This document shows positions 1 through 13,000 of a stretch of 40,252 nt of DNA, piece after piece (the stretch's first letter is position 1; every line of letters begins with the position of its first letter). The notes beneath the pieces are model-generated. The model did no database searches and was not told the DNA's origin. It saw only the letters and a list, made by a program, of their open reading frames with translations. This DNA comes from Brachionus koreanus (taxonomy: Eukaryota; Rotifera; Eurotatoria; Ploima; Brachionidae), in NCBI GenBank assembly GCA_016987375.1, contig PJRA01000493.1:1288354-1328605 (forward strand). The letters are read 5' to 3'. The position numbers were made by a program, and so were the translations under genes.

Positions 1-289
1 TTAGTTTTTACTTTGCAAATTTATTAAAAATAATTCATTTTGTCTTTAATTCAATTTATTGGCTTGAAAATATTTTCCTTTTTAAACCTAATCATTTAAA
101 TTTTTTCCAACAAGTCAAAGTCTTGACTTTAACTTTTTAATGACTTGTTGAGACTTTTTTCCCTGACTTTTGTACAAGTCTGCTTCAAAAATAAACTTAA
201 AGCGTTTACAGTATCAGCTGAAGAATAGAAAGCAATAGAAGAAGAAAAACCATCTTCTAAAAGAATATGTTCTCACATTCTAACTACCA

Positions 290-535
290 GCTTAGCTATA
301 ATAAATAATGTTGATGCCGGCAACATCAAGAAAGACAAAAGTTGTGACTAGGTTCTGCCCAGACATATCTTTCATTCAACTCAAAATAGATCTAACTGCT
401 GAATTCTGAGCAACTTGTATTTTTATAATGTTAGTTTCTGATACTGAATTTAAACAAGGAATAGAATAATCCAAGATTGATCTCATCAAGGATTTATAAA
501 GTTTACCTAATTTTTTGGCTTTAGACTCCATTTGC
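290..535 (-). pseudogene. LINE reverse transcriptase tail, degraded
   Basis: On the minus strand the region reads LYKSLMRSILDYSIPCLNS and then KIQVAQNSAVRSILS. This is the conserved segment after the catalytic core of non-LTR retrotransposon RTs (S.LDY plus the LQ..QN.A.R block), and it resembles the copy at 31.56-31.7 kb. A stop follows at once. Only the 3' part is present. Confidence 0.7.
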
Positions 536-575
536 TATCTGAGAAATATTTAATTATCTTGAATTACTGCGCTCT

Positions 576-776
576 TTAACACTCAAAGGTCTTTTGAACC
601 CCTTTTATTAATTCCTTTCCTTTCTTTTCTTCATTTTTTATAATTTTTTTTTTCAATCATATCTTAAATCAAAATTATTATAAAATCATTTAATTTCTAT
701 TACAAAATAATTTTATTTTCATTGAAAAAAAGCAAAAAAAACAGATCGAAAAATCACTCTGGTGTTTGAGTGCTAA
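576..776. mobile_element. TTAA-flanked MITE, CACTCAAAGG family, copy 1
   Basis: Left end TTAACACTCAAAGGTC, right end TGTTTGAGTGCTAA in inverted orientation. The interior is A/T-rich with a TTTTATTTTCATTGAAAAAAA core shared with the copies at 2.45 and 23.0 kb. No coding capacity. Confidence 0.7.
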
Positions 777-821
777 TTCATCCACCATTGATGGCTCAGA
801 ATTTGACTTTTTCCTCATTAT

Positions 822-885
822 TTAACACTAAAAGCACAAATTTGTAAATCCTAGTTTCTTTTGAATAGATTTTTCAAATAAATAT
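822..885. mobile_element. left end of a second TTAA MITE family
   Basis: TTAACACTAAAAGCAC and then TTTTGAATAGATTTTTCAAAT, matching the first 65 or so bases of the complete element at 28081. I could not find its right end. Confidence 0.5.
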
Positions 886-2448
886 ATCGAAAAAAAAGCT
901 TTCAAATTTTGGATTAATATTTAATTTAGAATAAAATTATTAAGCTTCCTTCTAACTTCAAATATTTGAATCTGTTAAATGAAAATTCATTCATTCAATT
1001 CATAAAACGCAATTATTTGCCGCTGTACAGGAATTTGTGTAGTTAAATTTCTAATTTAAATGAAGTCTTAATGTACTTTACGGCCTTTTTAAAAATCAAG
1101 CCTTTAGGGTTTAAAAAATTTTTTAAATTTATATTTTTTATAATTATAAACTAAAATACAATTTAATTTTATCATATTAGTTTATGAATATTCAGCTTTA
1201 AAATAACAAGTATATAAAAAGGAAAAATTAACTTGTTATTTTAAATCAAAAGTTAATTTTGAATTTTTCGGCTTTTCAAACTGGAAAATTGATGAAATTA
1301 GATTTTAATTTGCCTATTATTGATATTTATTTCATAAAAGAAAAAAATTGATTTATTTCAAAAAAAAAATTTATAGCATTTGACTTCAAATAAATAAAAT
1401 TTTATTTCCGTTTCATTATTTTATATTTTTCATTTTGCTTATTTTTACCGTAAATATTTGTTTTTTTAACACCACTTTATAACCTCAAAAATTTGACTTT
1501 GATGCCATAAAAAATTGTTTTACCGTTTTTCTACAAAATTAAAAATTTTCATTTTTACTTTTTGAAAGCTTTGAAAATTCAATTTTTTGAGGCACTAAAA
1601 CAAAGTTTTGATGTTTTAGTGCGGCATTAAAATTAATTAATTACGGTAACATTTTTTAAGAATTCTAAAATTTTGTCTCAAAAATCTAAAGAAGGTGACT
1701 TATTAAAAATTTTCTTGTAGGCTGATCATTATGAACTGTTTAGTTTTTAACTGATAACTCCATTAATTTGTAAATGCAACATGGTGCAATATTCAAAGTT
1801 GCATCAATAGTTAAAGTCTGCTTTGCAAAATGAAGTCAAATTTGTCCAAATTAAAATTCTGCTTAAGGATATGAGGCAATATTTGTTGAAAAAACATGTC
1901 ATGTCTCAGACAATTTTATTTTATATTCTTATAAATTTGAATGTGCTGATTTAGAGAATACTTGATTTTTTCATGCTTTTTAATCAATCAAAGTTTTAGA
2001 CAAGGATACTTTTTTCTTCTGAAAAAAATTTAATGTACAAATTTCTATGAAGAATCCGAAAATTAAATAAATTTTTTATTAACTTTTTTAGTTTTATCAT
2101 AATGAGCTAAATTAAATACTTTACACATTTTTGTCTCTTAATAACATTTTAAAAATGCTAAGACCAAAAACATTCGCTTCATTCCTAAAAATAAAATAAA
2201 ATTGTTATCAAATCATTATTATCAGCTTTTACAAAAACTTTTGCCATTAAAATAGTATGAATTTTAATTACTTCACGATTTGTTATATTTTGAACAGAAA
2301 ATTGAAATATATTGAACGATAAAATTTAATTGTTTTGCGCCAAAATTTATAGAATATAAAAAAAATTGTTTTAATAATAATACATTTTTTCAACAAATAT
2401 TGAAATAGAATTACTAGAATGTTGCTTTTACAGATGTTACATTTTACT

Positions 2449-2668
2449 TTAACACTCAAAGACCGGAGGGATCTTTCGATCCATTTTATTTGACTCGTTT
2501 TTTTATTTTTTTCAATGAAAATAAAATTTTTTTGTTTTAAAATTTTTTGATTTAAGATGTATTTGAAGAATAAAAATATGAATAAATTTATTGAATAAAA
2601 ATTAAAATAAGGAAGCAATAAAAAGGATTCAAAAGACCCCTTTTGTTACTCAGGTCTTTGAGTGTTAA
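2449..2668. mobile_element. TTAA-flanked MITE, CACTCAAAGG family, copy 2
   Basis: Best-preserved copy: TTAACACTCAAAGACC at the left and GGTCTTTGAGTGTTAA at the right form perfect inverted ends on TTAA sites. About 220 bp, AT-rich, non-coding. The open frame that crosses it on the minus strand is low-complexity and not a gene. Confidence 0.85.
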
Positions 2669-3868
2669 AAAAAAAAGAAGATTTTTTAGCATTAATTTCT
2701 GTTCTATTTTTCTATTTTGTACCAAATTTCACAAAACTCAGAATTTGGCATGCACTTGAATCTTGAAAAACCTGAATTTTTAATCTAAGATTTTCTCAAA
2801 ATATTATTTACAAGACAAATCAAAAAAAAATTTTTTCTAAAAAACGCTTAATTTATCGATTATTTTCTCAATGAACGCCTTATAAGCGATGCTAAAAAAA
2901 AATAAATAAATTAAAAGGTTTAAATAAAGTCAAACACAAATGTTTGAAATCATTCTAATGAATTTTGTAAAAATTTTAATTTTTTTAATTTAGTTAAATA
3001 TTTTAAAATTTTTTTCTTCTTATTTTTGAAGAATTTTTTTTTTAAATTTTCTTTTCCTTATTTTAGAATAATAATTCGCCATCAAGTCGATCTAGGAGAC
3101 AATTAATTATTGACCTTTAAATTCCTAATGCTGTTGAAAAAAAGAATAAAGAAAATTTATTAAATTTAATTAGTATTTGAATAAAATAAAACAATATTTT
3201 TTAAATAATGACCCTTTGATCTACAAGGAGCGCATAAGAAGAAAAAAAATTTAATTAAATTGATATTTTGTTAAAATCACTCGAGTGAAAAGATAAGTTT
3301 TTTTCAAAATTTTTTCTAATTTTAAGCTTATCCATTTTAGAAAAATAAAAATCTAACAGTTAATTATTAACTAAAAACCTTTTTTTTTAAGTTGACTTTA
3401 ATTAGAAAATGTTAAAAAAAAATATTTAATTTAAATAAGCATTTGAATATTTGTTATAAAAGACTAATTGTTAATTGATATTAACAAATTCTAATAAATT
3501 TTTAATTAAATTAAATTGAAATGTTAACAATGCTGCTCAAAAAGCCGGATGTATCACAAAAGTTAAACTTAAATAATGAACATTGTATAATCAGTTTTTC
3601 ATGCAACTCAACAAATCTAAATTTAAAATAATTTTTGTTATCAGATATATGCATATTATTGCGTAACAAATGCGATTTGATTTTCCAGTGAGAGGTTAAA
3701 TTTTCATCTTAGAAAAATTGAAACAAATTTTTGCTTATTCATTTGAAAAGATAAACGTTTCAATAGATGAAAAAACTAGTAATCAAATCAAACAAAAATA
3801 TTTCCTAGACTTAATTTTTATTCTAAAATAGTAAAAAATATATGTTTTAGATCAAATGTTCGTCTTAC

Positions 3869-4064
3869 CTTTATCATTTGTTTCAGTTATCTTGTTAACA
3901 GGAATTTGGGGAAGTTGACGCCTACGGCTGTTTAAGCTTCCACTGTTGAGGCTCTCAACGGACACGCCTGGCGTTGGCTTACTGTGAATTTGATCCATGC
4001 ATGGAATTATGTCCAAGTTTACAAGTCGGTTCTCGAACATTTCAGGCGTAATTAAAAATTCCGA
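3869..4064 (-). CDS. RIM exon 9: end of C2A and RIM-BP binding motif
   Basis: A 196-nt exon, phase 0 in and 1 out (donor G|GTAAGA at 3868). It completes C2A (SEFLITPEMF, LVNLDIIPC), then has SRRRQLPQIPV. Vertebrate RIM has RGRQLPQVPV here, the proline ligand for the SH3 domains of RIM-binding protein. The linker between C2A and this motif is very short compared with the several hundred residues in mammals. The next exon was not found in the window. Confidence 0.88.
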
Positions 4065-7000
4065 CTGGCACAATAAAGTCAAAAATAAAATTTAAAATAA
4101 ATCAATGCAACTGTTTAAAATACTTTTCCAATTGTTTGCTGTGTTTGATAGTTGATAATTTCTATGTGAATAGTCAGTTCGTTCACAAGTGTCTGATCGA
4201 CAGGCTCAAAAGTGAATGCTTCGCTAATTTGCACTAGATGGGTCTCCTTTTCAAAGTTGTATCTATCACTCGTTTTGCTGTAAATCTCTCTTAAAGCACA
4301 AATTTTGCCCAATTAGTTTATTTGAAGTGAGGAAATATCAGAAGCCTCTTACTTTTTCAAAGAAGTAAATATTTGAATTTTACAGTAAATAAATTCCAAA
4401 TTGATTTGCTGTTGATTGATTAATAATGTCAAAATATTAACATAGAGCTTGTTCTCAATTGAATCATGAAACAATTTAAGCTAAGGAAATAAAGAAGTTT
4501 TATGTGAAATATTTTTTTTTCTAAGAAATAAATTACTTGAATTTTTCCAATAGATTTTATTTTTTCGAATATTTTTTGATTATTTGTTTTGGCTAAATTA
4601 GACTCTGCTGAAATTAAAAAATTTAACAAAAACAAAAAAAATATTAAACAAAGACATAAAAAGCAATATTTAAATGCTGGTTACAACAAAAATTACCATT
4701 TAAAAGCGCATTTTTGATCTTAAACTCGAGCAAATAAAAATCTCTAATTGTTCGATTTCTTGCTCCAAGTAGATAAAATTTTGAGAGTATCATTTTGAGA
4801 CTAGTTTTGTGGATCTCTTAAGTCATTAAAGTTAATTTCCTTGACAACCTTTTTATTAATTAATCACTGTTTACTTTGTTATGGTTTGCTAAACACTCAA
4901 GTTGCCTAGGAAATGTCGACTGACTTTTGGGAAAAAAATCCAAAATGCATGTTTTGTTTTATAAGAAAAAAAATTTATTGCATTTATTTTGTTCGTATAG
5001 GAAATTTATACTAGAACATAAATCAATTTTTGAAATAAGATAAATTTAAAAATTAAAATCTCTAATTGAAATTAAATATTTTTTTTCATTTGTGATTCTG
5101 ATCAAAGTAAGAATGAAAAAAAAGAGATTTTCTATTTTAAAAAAAAATCCATTATTATTTAAATCCCTTAGATTTCATGTGCCATCAATATCAATTTTAA
5201 AGCCATTTATGTAATTTAAAATAAAAAAAACAAAAAACAAAAAAATTTCAATGCTAATTCCTTGTTGATTTAAATAATATTTTCTTTTAAATTTATTGAT
5301 TTAAAATATTGAGGATAGAACGTCTTTTATATCAGTTTGAATGGGTGTCAGAATTGAATTAATTCTATTTTAGGTAAATTTTCGCACCCTTTAAAATAGA
5401 TGAGATAATCAAAAAATAAAGGACTGTTCAAATAGAAACTAAAAATTTTCAGTAGAAAAACTTTTTGAATTGGAAATAAAATGAGATTTAAAAAACAAGT
5501 CAGTTAATTTGAATGATTGTTTTAATATTTTTCATTCTTTACAAATAAAATTTTTACATCAATGCTCAAGTACAATTTATGAATATTTATTTTATTTTAT
5601 TTCATTTTAATAACAATAAAGTTTTTTTTTTTAATTAATTGCGCCTTTTTTAAAAAAAAACATAAATTTAATTTATTATCTATTAATTTAAAATTTATTA
5701 AATTTCCCCTAAATTGAAAATTTTAACAACAAAGATATCTTTATAGTTCACTTTAGCGGAAACAGTCTTATCAAATCAAACAAAAGGTTTTGAAAATTTT
5801 TATTCAGGTTATACTGTTATTTACATGTCTGAATTTAAAAAAAATGCAAAAAAAATTGGATCTATCTAATAAATTTTATTTTATCACTCAAAAAAAAGAG
5901 GAATTTTTCCGACTTTTTGTGTTACCTTTTCTTTTTACTTTTTATTCCATGAAAAAAGACATGTTTTGCAACAAAAAATAATTAATATGTTTTTATTTTA
6001 GATTTTTGATTGAAAGAAAATTTTCAAAAATGATCTAATTTATTTGACTAAAAACAAAGAAAAAATGTAACATAGGCGCTCACAAAAACCTCTACGGCTT
6101 TTGAGTGCTAACAGTTCAAATCAAATGCTAGCTATTAATTTTCAAATTAAAGATTAACAGATGCATTCTGGAAAACTTCTAAATCACTGATGTCACATTT
6201 ATTTTTTAAAAAATTTGATTCGAAACCTACAGAAAGAAAATAATTATTTTTAAAAAATTTTTACAAATAAAATGCTGCTGAATTAATTTACAATTTTTGC
6301 TTCATTTTTAAGAAAACATTTTTTATTTAGTATTTTGGTTTTTAAATTTAACGAAAATTGTTATTTCATGCAAAAAGTAATTTTTGAAAAAATTAAGACT
6401 AATTTTTTTCCAAGTCGCAAATATTACCTGCTCATTTTTGTTTATTTTTAGAATTGCTAAAAACTAAAATACTGATAACAACAATATTATTCTAATTTCG
6501 AACAGTTTTAGCAATTGTGCTTTTTAATTTAAAAATAAACCTATGACTAATAAATGTATGCATGAAACAGTCTCTAGTATGCTGTGGCTGTTTGGTGCAA
6601 AGGCGTGCTACAAAATTGGTCCATGAGATAAAACACCTTACTTACTAGTAAAGGCAAAAAAAGCTTAACTTGATAACTTTAAAAGAAAAACGAGAACGAC
6701 GATAGATGACCTAATTGAATTCTTTAAAATTACCAATAATTTAAGCATGCAAAAAATGCAAAAACCTACCAAGTATTGCTGCACTCTCACTTGCAATGAA
6801 CTAGGCATTAGAAACAATACACAAAGACAAAGCAGCGCGAAAACTTCCTGACAAATATAGTGGTCAAGAACTGGGACGAACTATCCTTTGAAATAGCAAC
6901 TGCACCGTCAAAAAACAGCTTTAAATGCCGGCTTGACAAGCATTTGCAGAAAATAAGAGGCAACAAAAGATGAAAAAATAAAGAACTGTTTACCTTATTG

Positions 7001-10000
7001 GATTTTTGTACTCATAGGTTGGCCCTCGAATGGAGGAGTACAAAGTAAAAAACAAAAATATTTGTGTAAGGAAAAAAAAGAACTATAAAATACAAATATG
7101 TTTGACTAATTGTTAGAAATATTTTTTTGGATTCCTTACTAGCTATCATAGCGAGCTAGCCTCGTTCCGCAGTTTCTCCTGCTGTAGCTTATACATATTA
7201 TTGTAATTAATATAAAAATGCTTTTATTATTCAATTAAAAGTTTGTCATTTTCAATTGAACCTAACTTATCTAAAAATAAAGATATTTTGACATAAAAAA
7301 ATCGCTTTTAAATTGGTAAATAAATAAATAAGTTTTATTTAAATAATTGAATATTGGCATTGGTTATAAAATGTTAAGTACAAAAATTTAATCTTTAATT
7401 AAATTTAAAAAAAAAAAATTAAAAGCTACATAAAAAGGAGCAAGATGGCGATTTACATTTAAAAAGTGAACATTTAAAAACATCAAATACGATTCAAATA
7501 ATAAATAATCTAGACTTGTTTGCTCTTTTTATTCACTGTCGGCAGCAGATATTCCCGCAATGACAGTGTAATTGATTTGAAAATAAAAAGAATATTATTC
7601 AAGCAATTTTGACAGGGTTTTTCTTTTAAATCGGCAACATCTTCATCATCAATACGACATAAATTGATTACATGAACATTATATTCAGTTTTAATTATTT
7701 TATCAAGCTCTTCTTGGTCAATGTAAGGAATTGAACTGTACGAATAGCTTGCTCTTACGCCACATGGTTCGACATTCAACAAATTTCTTGCTCTAGAATT
7801 GTTATCATTGTCCACTGGTGTTGATGGATTACTGGAAAATTTGAATTTTTTTTTTACCAAACTCTGCTGATTTTTTCCAACACTTAATGGTGTTTTTAAA
7901 TCAATGTTAAACAATTGCATATTAGGTGTCCTTATAAAACTAGTTGTCGATCCAATACTCTGATAAATAATAAAACTACCCTCATGATTATCTAGAAACT
8001 CTTTAGCTTTGCTCACCGGCACTAAAGCATCGCTCAATCGCTTCGGTTTTTTGTTAACAGGTGTTTGAAGGTTAATTGTTTGATGGTTCATTTTGGTCAC
8101 ACTGGGTGTAGATGGAGAAGTGATAGTTATAATAGGTATTCGTTTTCTTACTCCTAATTGAATTGACTTAACAAAAATTACTATTATCATAATTTTTTTC
8201 CATCTAAACCTTGCTCTCATTCCTATATCTAATGCTTGAGTCAACACGTCTTGTTTGGGATTTTTCTTATAAACCCATAGAATGTCTTCGTCACTGAACT
8301 CATCTACATTAACAATGTTATTATTTGAATCGTTCAAGAGCGTTTGGCTACAAATTGATGAGTTAAATACGGCCAAAGGTGCTGATATGTCAAATATGTT
8401 TTCTTTCAATGAGCACATTATTGACTTTGAATTGTGCATAATTCTTTTTTACATAAAACGCAATTCAAAGTCATTCATTCAATTAAAGCTAACTTAGCCA
8501 TAACAGAGGATAGATTTTTAGAAAAAATTTTTTTTTTTTTAAATGCATGCTTAGTTAAATGAGATTAAAATTCTGCATAATTCAAGTCTACACAACATTG
8601 ATTTACAACACTTAAACTAAATTAAAATTTGACTAACCATTTTTCGGGCAAATATTTGACTCAGCTTCCTGTAAATTAAGAGCATTGCTGGATCTTTTGT
8701 AAAAAGAAGCAAAATAAGAAAAAAACTTTTATCTAAAAGACTCTTACTTTAGGCGTCTTTCAACAACAAGATCAATTTGAGCATCCTGTTTAGACTTGTT
8801 AATAATTGAGTATACTTCGTCGAAGCTCAAGCCTCGCAAGAGTTTGCCGTTCCATTTGACTATTTCATCATTTACTTGCAATCTTCCAATGGTGTCTGCT
8901 ATTGAGTCTTTTTTCAGCTTTACTATGTAAGCACTTAACTGATGTGTAATCGGATCGGGTCTGCCGCCGATTACTTTCATTCCAAACGACAAAGAAAGAT
9001 TAAAGTCGGTGGCAGAGTCGATTGTTGAATTTGATGATGAATTCACTACTGAGTTTGTGGTGTTAATCATTGATTTTTTCAGCACTACATGACCTAGCAT
9101 TTTTTTGCCATCTGCCGAAAGCTTCCAATCACTTGGCTAGTGAAAAAATAAAATTGAAAATATTTTATTTTTTATTATTAATTTTTAAAAAAAATTAAGA
9201 ATAAAAAAAATTTTTAAATTGTTTTAATTTGGTTTTATTATATTATTTTTTAATCAATTCTTAGAGAAGAAAATATCAAATTACTTTTTTACATAATGTA
9301 GATAACATTTAATTGTTTGCTTGTTTATTAATGTAGTAAATTCCAAAAGTTAAAGAGCTTATAAATGAGATTGAAAATAAAGAATCAAGTGAACAAGTGA
9401 ATGAAATAAAAAACTAATTATTGAAAGTTAAAAATAACTTTTGTAAAAAACGAAAAATTTAATAGAATAAAAATTCTTTTAACTAATAAAAAAGATTAAA
9501 CAATAGCAGGATGGCGATAGCTTTTTCTAAAGTTTTTTACGAGAGAATTGATTATTGCATGTTTAACTTTAGCAAGAGTTAAACAGATATTTTAGGTTTT
9601 TTATTTGTGCACGAAAATGTTAGAGAAGAAAGAATCGATTAAAAAAGAAAAAAGGTCCTAGTCTCAAAAAAACAAGACAAACTACAAAAGGTTTTTCGAC
9701 TGTTTTACAATCAAGTTCTGCTTTTTATTTAAAATATAAAAGCTAACTAGAAATTTAATCGATTGAAATATTAAAAAAAATATAAATAGGCATGTATTTT
9801 GAATTATTCACAAGTTGCACTATTTTTAATAGCAAACTGCACTATTATATTTCCAAGCATTACTTTATTATTTAATCAACACTATTTTATTCTCATTTTT
9901 ACTAGAATAATTCGAATCATATCTTATTTTATTCAAAAATTTATTGATCGAGCATAAGCTCCTTCAGATAAAAAAGAAGAGTAAAAATTTAAAAAGAACA

Positions 10001-13000
10001 TGAACCACCCCAAAATTGATTTTTTCTTTTAAGGAATTTAACTCAACAAATATCATAGAATTAAAATAGACTTTAAAATACATTAAATCACCAAGTTTTA
10101 TTAATTTTGAAAATTCTGTTCTTCTATAGGCAAAGTTAGACACTTTTCAAAGTGTGTTGTACTTGAAGTCTATATCTCAGGATCAGAAAAACTTAGTTAA
10201 CTAAAGAGCTAAATAATATAACTCAATAGTCGATTTGACTTAAATAATTGAAATATGGGTTATATACTTGAAAACTCTTACAAATGATAAAGCTAAAATG
10301 ACATATTTTAACACTTCCAGGTTCGGTTTGACCCTATTTTCACCATACAACTATAAAAGATAACCAGAAATTCTGAAAGCTCGTAAAAAACTGTATTTAA
10401 CCCCGAAATTTCAACCGCTTCCCTCAAGAAATGCAAAACTAATTTAATTTAAAATTTTTTTTTGAAGTTTTTACAAAAAGTTAATGATTTTATGACTTTT
10501 AGTCTCAGTTTTCTAACTTTGCCTATTATTTTCCAAAGGAAGGAAATTTTCGAAAATAGTAAAACTTTGTGATTTATGTGTTTTAAAGTCTATTTTAATT
10601 CTATGATATTTGTTGAGTTAAATTCCTTAAAAGAAAGAATCAATTTTGGAGTGGTTCATATTTATTGAAAAAAGTTTTAAAATATCTTAAATTTTGAATA
10701 CATAAGAAATTATTACTAAGATCAGAAACAAAAGTAATAATTAAAGAATTGTTAAGTTATGCTATTGAATGTATTGTGAAAATAAATAAATAAGATAATA
10801 TAAAAATCAGAAAAATATGGAAATGATTTTAAGACTCAGAGAAATTGAAATATTTTGAGCGTTAAAAATTAATTGTTTAGCGCCAAAATATTAATTATCA
10901 ATTTAGGATATTATCCCTGTTCAACAGTTAATTTCAACAATATCATATATGGTTACGCTTAGAAGAACTGTGTAGTGCATGGGCCACTAGAGAAAGACAA
11001 ATTGACGAAAGAGGACAAAGAATAAGAGTTAGAAACAAAAAGCTTCTGTGAAGCGTCTGCTTAGAACCAAGGCGTCAGTAGAAGAAGCTAAACTAGCAAT
11101 TCAGGCAAACCATGCCTATCGTTTTTTTTCTTATTCATTCAATCATTTAATTTAATTTAAAAGAAACCCGAGGAGACAAAAACAGGAAAAAAACACTGTT
11201 TAAGTTTTGAACCAAAAAAACGAGGGAAAAGCACTCTATAAACAAAACAAGATATTTCATTAAAATTTTTAAAAATTTTTTTGACGCACCAAAAACATTA
11301 AAAAACACTTCAAACACCCAACAATCCTATTTAAACACTTAAAAAACAACTAAAAAAATCCTGAATAAAAATATAATGCTCCTATATCGTAAAGAATTAA
11401 AAAAAAGAGTCTAAAACGCTCAAAAAACAAATAAAAAATACCTCAGACACCCAAAAACACTATTTAAACAACTAAAAACGTTTAAAAAACACGCTTCTTT
11501 ACAATAACTTTGAAAAATATGCTTAATTTTTTTATTTTAAATTTTATTTTAATTTAATTATTTATGACTAAATTTGTCTAAATTTTTATTTTTGTACTTT
11601 TTTAAAACAAAAATAATAAAGTTTTTTTTTCCTGGCTGTTTTACCCCCGTTTATCCTCTGTTTTTATTTCGTTTAAACGCTCACGTTTTAACAGCGTTTA
11701 AACAGTGTTTTTTGCCTGGCCTTGTCCCCTCGGGAGATATTTATAAATTGCATCGAACAGATATAAAGTAATTCACAGACATAGTACTGTAAACAACGGT
11801 GTATGTCATCAATTGTGCCATTTATACTTATTCAATAAACTAAACTAAACTATGATGGAGTAACAATTAACAGTAAAAAAACTCGAGATTTCTCCGTATC
11901 ACTCTGGATCCAGGTCTAAGACTAAATGAAAATTGCAAAAAATATAAAAGACAGGACTAGTCGGCGTCTAAACAGGATAAACAAGACCAATTATTGACTC
12001 TGTTCCTTTTGTTCCACTTGTCATGTGCAAAAACAATTTTTGGTATTATCAAAAACAGTAAAGAAATGTCAAATAGCAGATATTTCAAAGCTAATCCGGA
12101 CAACACTCTCTTCCTAGATCTGATAGAATATAACAATGAAAAATTCGAAACAAATACAAGTGAAGTTGTAAGCATGCAATGATGGACTAAAAGGATGAGA
12201 CAAATGTCATAAATTTTTATTAAGACAAGATAAGACAACAAGTTGCTATCTATTGTTTAATCAGTATAAAATTTATACAACTTACAGACAAAAACTTGTT
12301 TATTTTATGCGCCAAAATTTCTTCTTTTGGCAAGTCTTTGATCAAATAATTTTCAACTATGGGACGTAATTCGTCTATAACTGAATTTCTATTGGACTTT
12401 TTGTCAACAAGCTTTTTAGCAGTGAGACTAGCACTCTCAAATTCCATTTCATCGTTAGTAGTATACTCAGTAGTAGAACGCAATTCTTCGTCTAAATCAT
12501 AATCTTCGTTTTCGTCTTCCTCATCGTCATTCCCATCAATATCTTCATTTCTGTTATTTAAAGCATTGCTTTCAATATCAACCAATTCGATATCATCGCT
12601 TTGATTTTCATCATCGGACAAATTTAGTGACCGCTGCTTCAATTCAGCCAAAAGTTTATTCTTGATAACACTTGTGTCCACAGGCAAGACTGGCAAGGCC
12701 GGCTGCTTGCGTACCTTGACTTGGCCCGAGCTTTTTCCAGACACATCCAAATCGTCTAATTTTGTTTGAATATCCTCAAAAATATTCTCTGCCAAATTTA
12801 TTCGTTCCTCTAATTGAGACGATTTGACTGCATTAATGGACTTGTCTGATGGTTGAAGCTTTACATCCGAATGTTTTTCTTTAAGCAATGCGTTCATCGA
12901 CTTTTCTCTTAGATACATTGAAGTCTCGTCAATGTCCATCTGGGCCAATTCACTCAAATTCGAGCTGCTATTTTTTCGGCTTGAGTTTCGAGACGCTTTT

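Larger units (their letters stand above)
1..3868. other. RIM intron or flank, no exon recognised
   Basis: Very AT-rich. It holds the LINE tail and MITE copies listed separately, and a 10-bp perfect hairpin (GCACTAAAAC arms) at about 1592-1622. A single intriguing patch at 3060-3120 has a plus-strand acceptor-like TTCCTTATTTTAG followed by 17 open codons; I could not assign it. No minus-strand C2B exon was seen. Confidence 0.5.
4817..7509. other. RIM intron sequence
   Basis: AT-rich intron between the linker exon and the C2A exons. It contains the MITE and LINE relics listed. I see nothing else I can name. Confidence 0.6.

Noticed and set aside
2283..2618. 111-codon minus-strand ORF
   Set aside because: Crosses a TTAA MITE; F/I/K-rich low complexity and no homology.
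11957..12241. 94-codon minus-strand ORF as a RIM exon
   Set aside because: No usable splice sites in phase, no RIM similarity, overlaps an equally open plus-strand frame.
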